A stretch of DNA of 64,000 nucleotides from Stratiolaelaps scimitus. Taxonomy: Eukaryota > Arthropoda > Arachnida > Mesostigmata > Laelapidae. A program made the position numbers and the translations under genes. The stretch lies in the NCBI GenBank assembly GCA_019614645.1, contig JABWDB010000001.1:14673501-14737500 (forward strand), read 5' to 3'. This document shows positions 63,475-64,000 of this stretch, one piece after another (positions within the stretch are counted from its first letter, which is position 1; every line of letters starts with the position of its first letter). Below the pieces are notes generated by a model. It was not told the origin of the DNA, did not search any database, and saw only the letters and a list, made by a program, of their open reading frames with translations.

Positions 63475-63966
63475 ATTGTCGTCATCATCAATTTCTCCTC
63501 GTCGTAAAGTACCGTTCGATCTCCTCTCTGCCTTCCATAGAGCGGCAGGAGCAGAAGTGTAATTAATACTTCTGTCCGCCGTCGTGTCCTCATTACTGAT
63601 TTTTACTACTGCTACTACTACTACTACTATTATTATTATTATTTTCATCGATATCGTCAACACTGGGCAACGACGCGAGAAGTCTCCTGTGCCCTCAGAT
63701 TTCATCATCATCATCATGGTCGCATCTTGGTTAGTTGATACGAATAATAGCATTGGTTGGTAGTTTTAAGAAATTTCTCTTGTCTTTTCCTCGCTTTTCC
63801 TCTGTTCGGCGGACGAATCTGATGCGTTGCCAGTTCCACTTGTGACGTCCTCTCCTCAGCGCCCCAAATCTACTACTTGATATCGTGTTGGTATCGTAAG
63901 TTTTGGTAGAATAATAATAATAATAATGGTTGTTGTTGGCGATGTTGTTGTTGTTGTTGTTGTTAT
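63475..63966 (+). repeat. Cluster of trinucleotide microsatellites
   Basis: Within 500 bp: CAT/CGT units at 63479-63492, (ACT)n into (ATT)n at 63605-63644, (ATC)n at 63701-63717, (AAT)6 at 63910-63927 and (GTT)n at 63944-63964. No coding signal was seen around them. Confidence 0.85.
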
Positions 63967-64000
63967 TGCATTTGTTGCATCAAGTGAAGTAGAGAGTGTA

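Noticed and set aside
1..64000. CRISPR arrays, prokaryotic defence systems, rRNA, intact tRNA genes, transposase or reverse transcriptase
   Set aside because: Looked for on both strands by eye; none seen. The window is eukaryotic and mostly non-coding.

Overview
This window is eukaryotic and gene-poor. It shows intron-interrupted coding sequence with GT/AG borders, dense (TA)n, (GA)n, (CT)n and trinucleotide microsatellites, CAG/GCN-rich low-complexity stretches and tRNA-derived SINE-like repeats. It has no operons, no Shine-Dalgarno sites and no long uninterrupted genes. The one confidently recognised gene, ribosomal protein L28, looks arthropod-like. A mite or another chelicerate is my best guess, but that is inference from general resemblance, not from a search.

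Layout. From 1 to about 41 kb the window is mostly non-coding. It carries microsatellites, scattered low-complexity CAG-rich stretches (around 10.0, 14.5, 20.1-20.5 and 24.7 kb), and short open frames bordered by plausible splice signals (3.2, 14.2, 20.0, 21.8, 29.4 and 32.6 kb). Copies of a tRNA-derived SINE-like family lie at 7.0-7.3 kb (two copies, one inserted beside the other), 17.3-17.5 kb and 40.2-40.3 kb. The 41.5-45.4 kb segment is richest in candidate exons, including a lysine/arginine-rich frame at 42.2 kb. A diverged inverted repeat with roughly 300-bp arms lies at 46.6-47.7 kb. The 47.7-60 kb segment is AT-rich and nearly featureless, except for a GC/CpG-rich island at 56.8-57.2 kb with two facing CTCF-like motifs and a perfect hairpin at 55.5 kb. 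RPL28 lies on the minus strand at 60.1-61.2 kb. The last 2.8 kb is AT-rich and ends in a cluster of trinucleotide repeats.

How it fits together. RPL28 is an ordinary housekeeping gene with one coding intron and probably an upstream non-coding exon. The other candidate exons do not join into a coherent gene model: phases clash where I could test them, and no family was recognised. They could be exons of a gene whose other parts lie outside or far apart in the window, untranslated exons, or chance open frames helped by stop-poor repeats. I saw no CRISPR array, prokaryotic system, viral gene, transposase or reverse transcriptase. The most interesting items are the SINE-like family with target-site duplications, the inverted repeat, a poly-glutamine frame broken by a single TAA, and the paired CTCF-like motifs.
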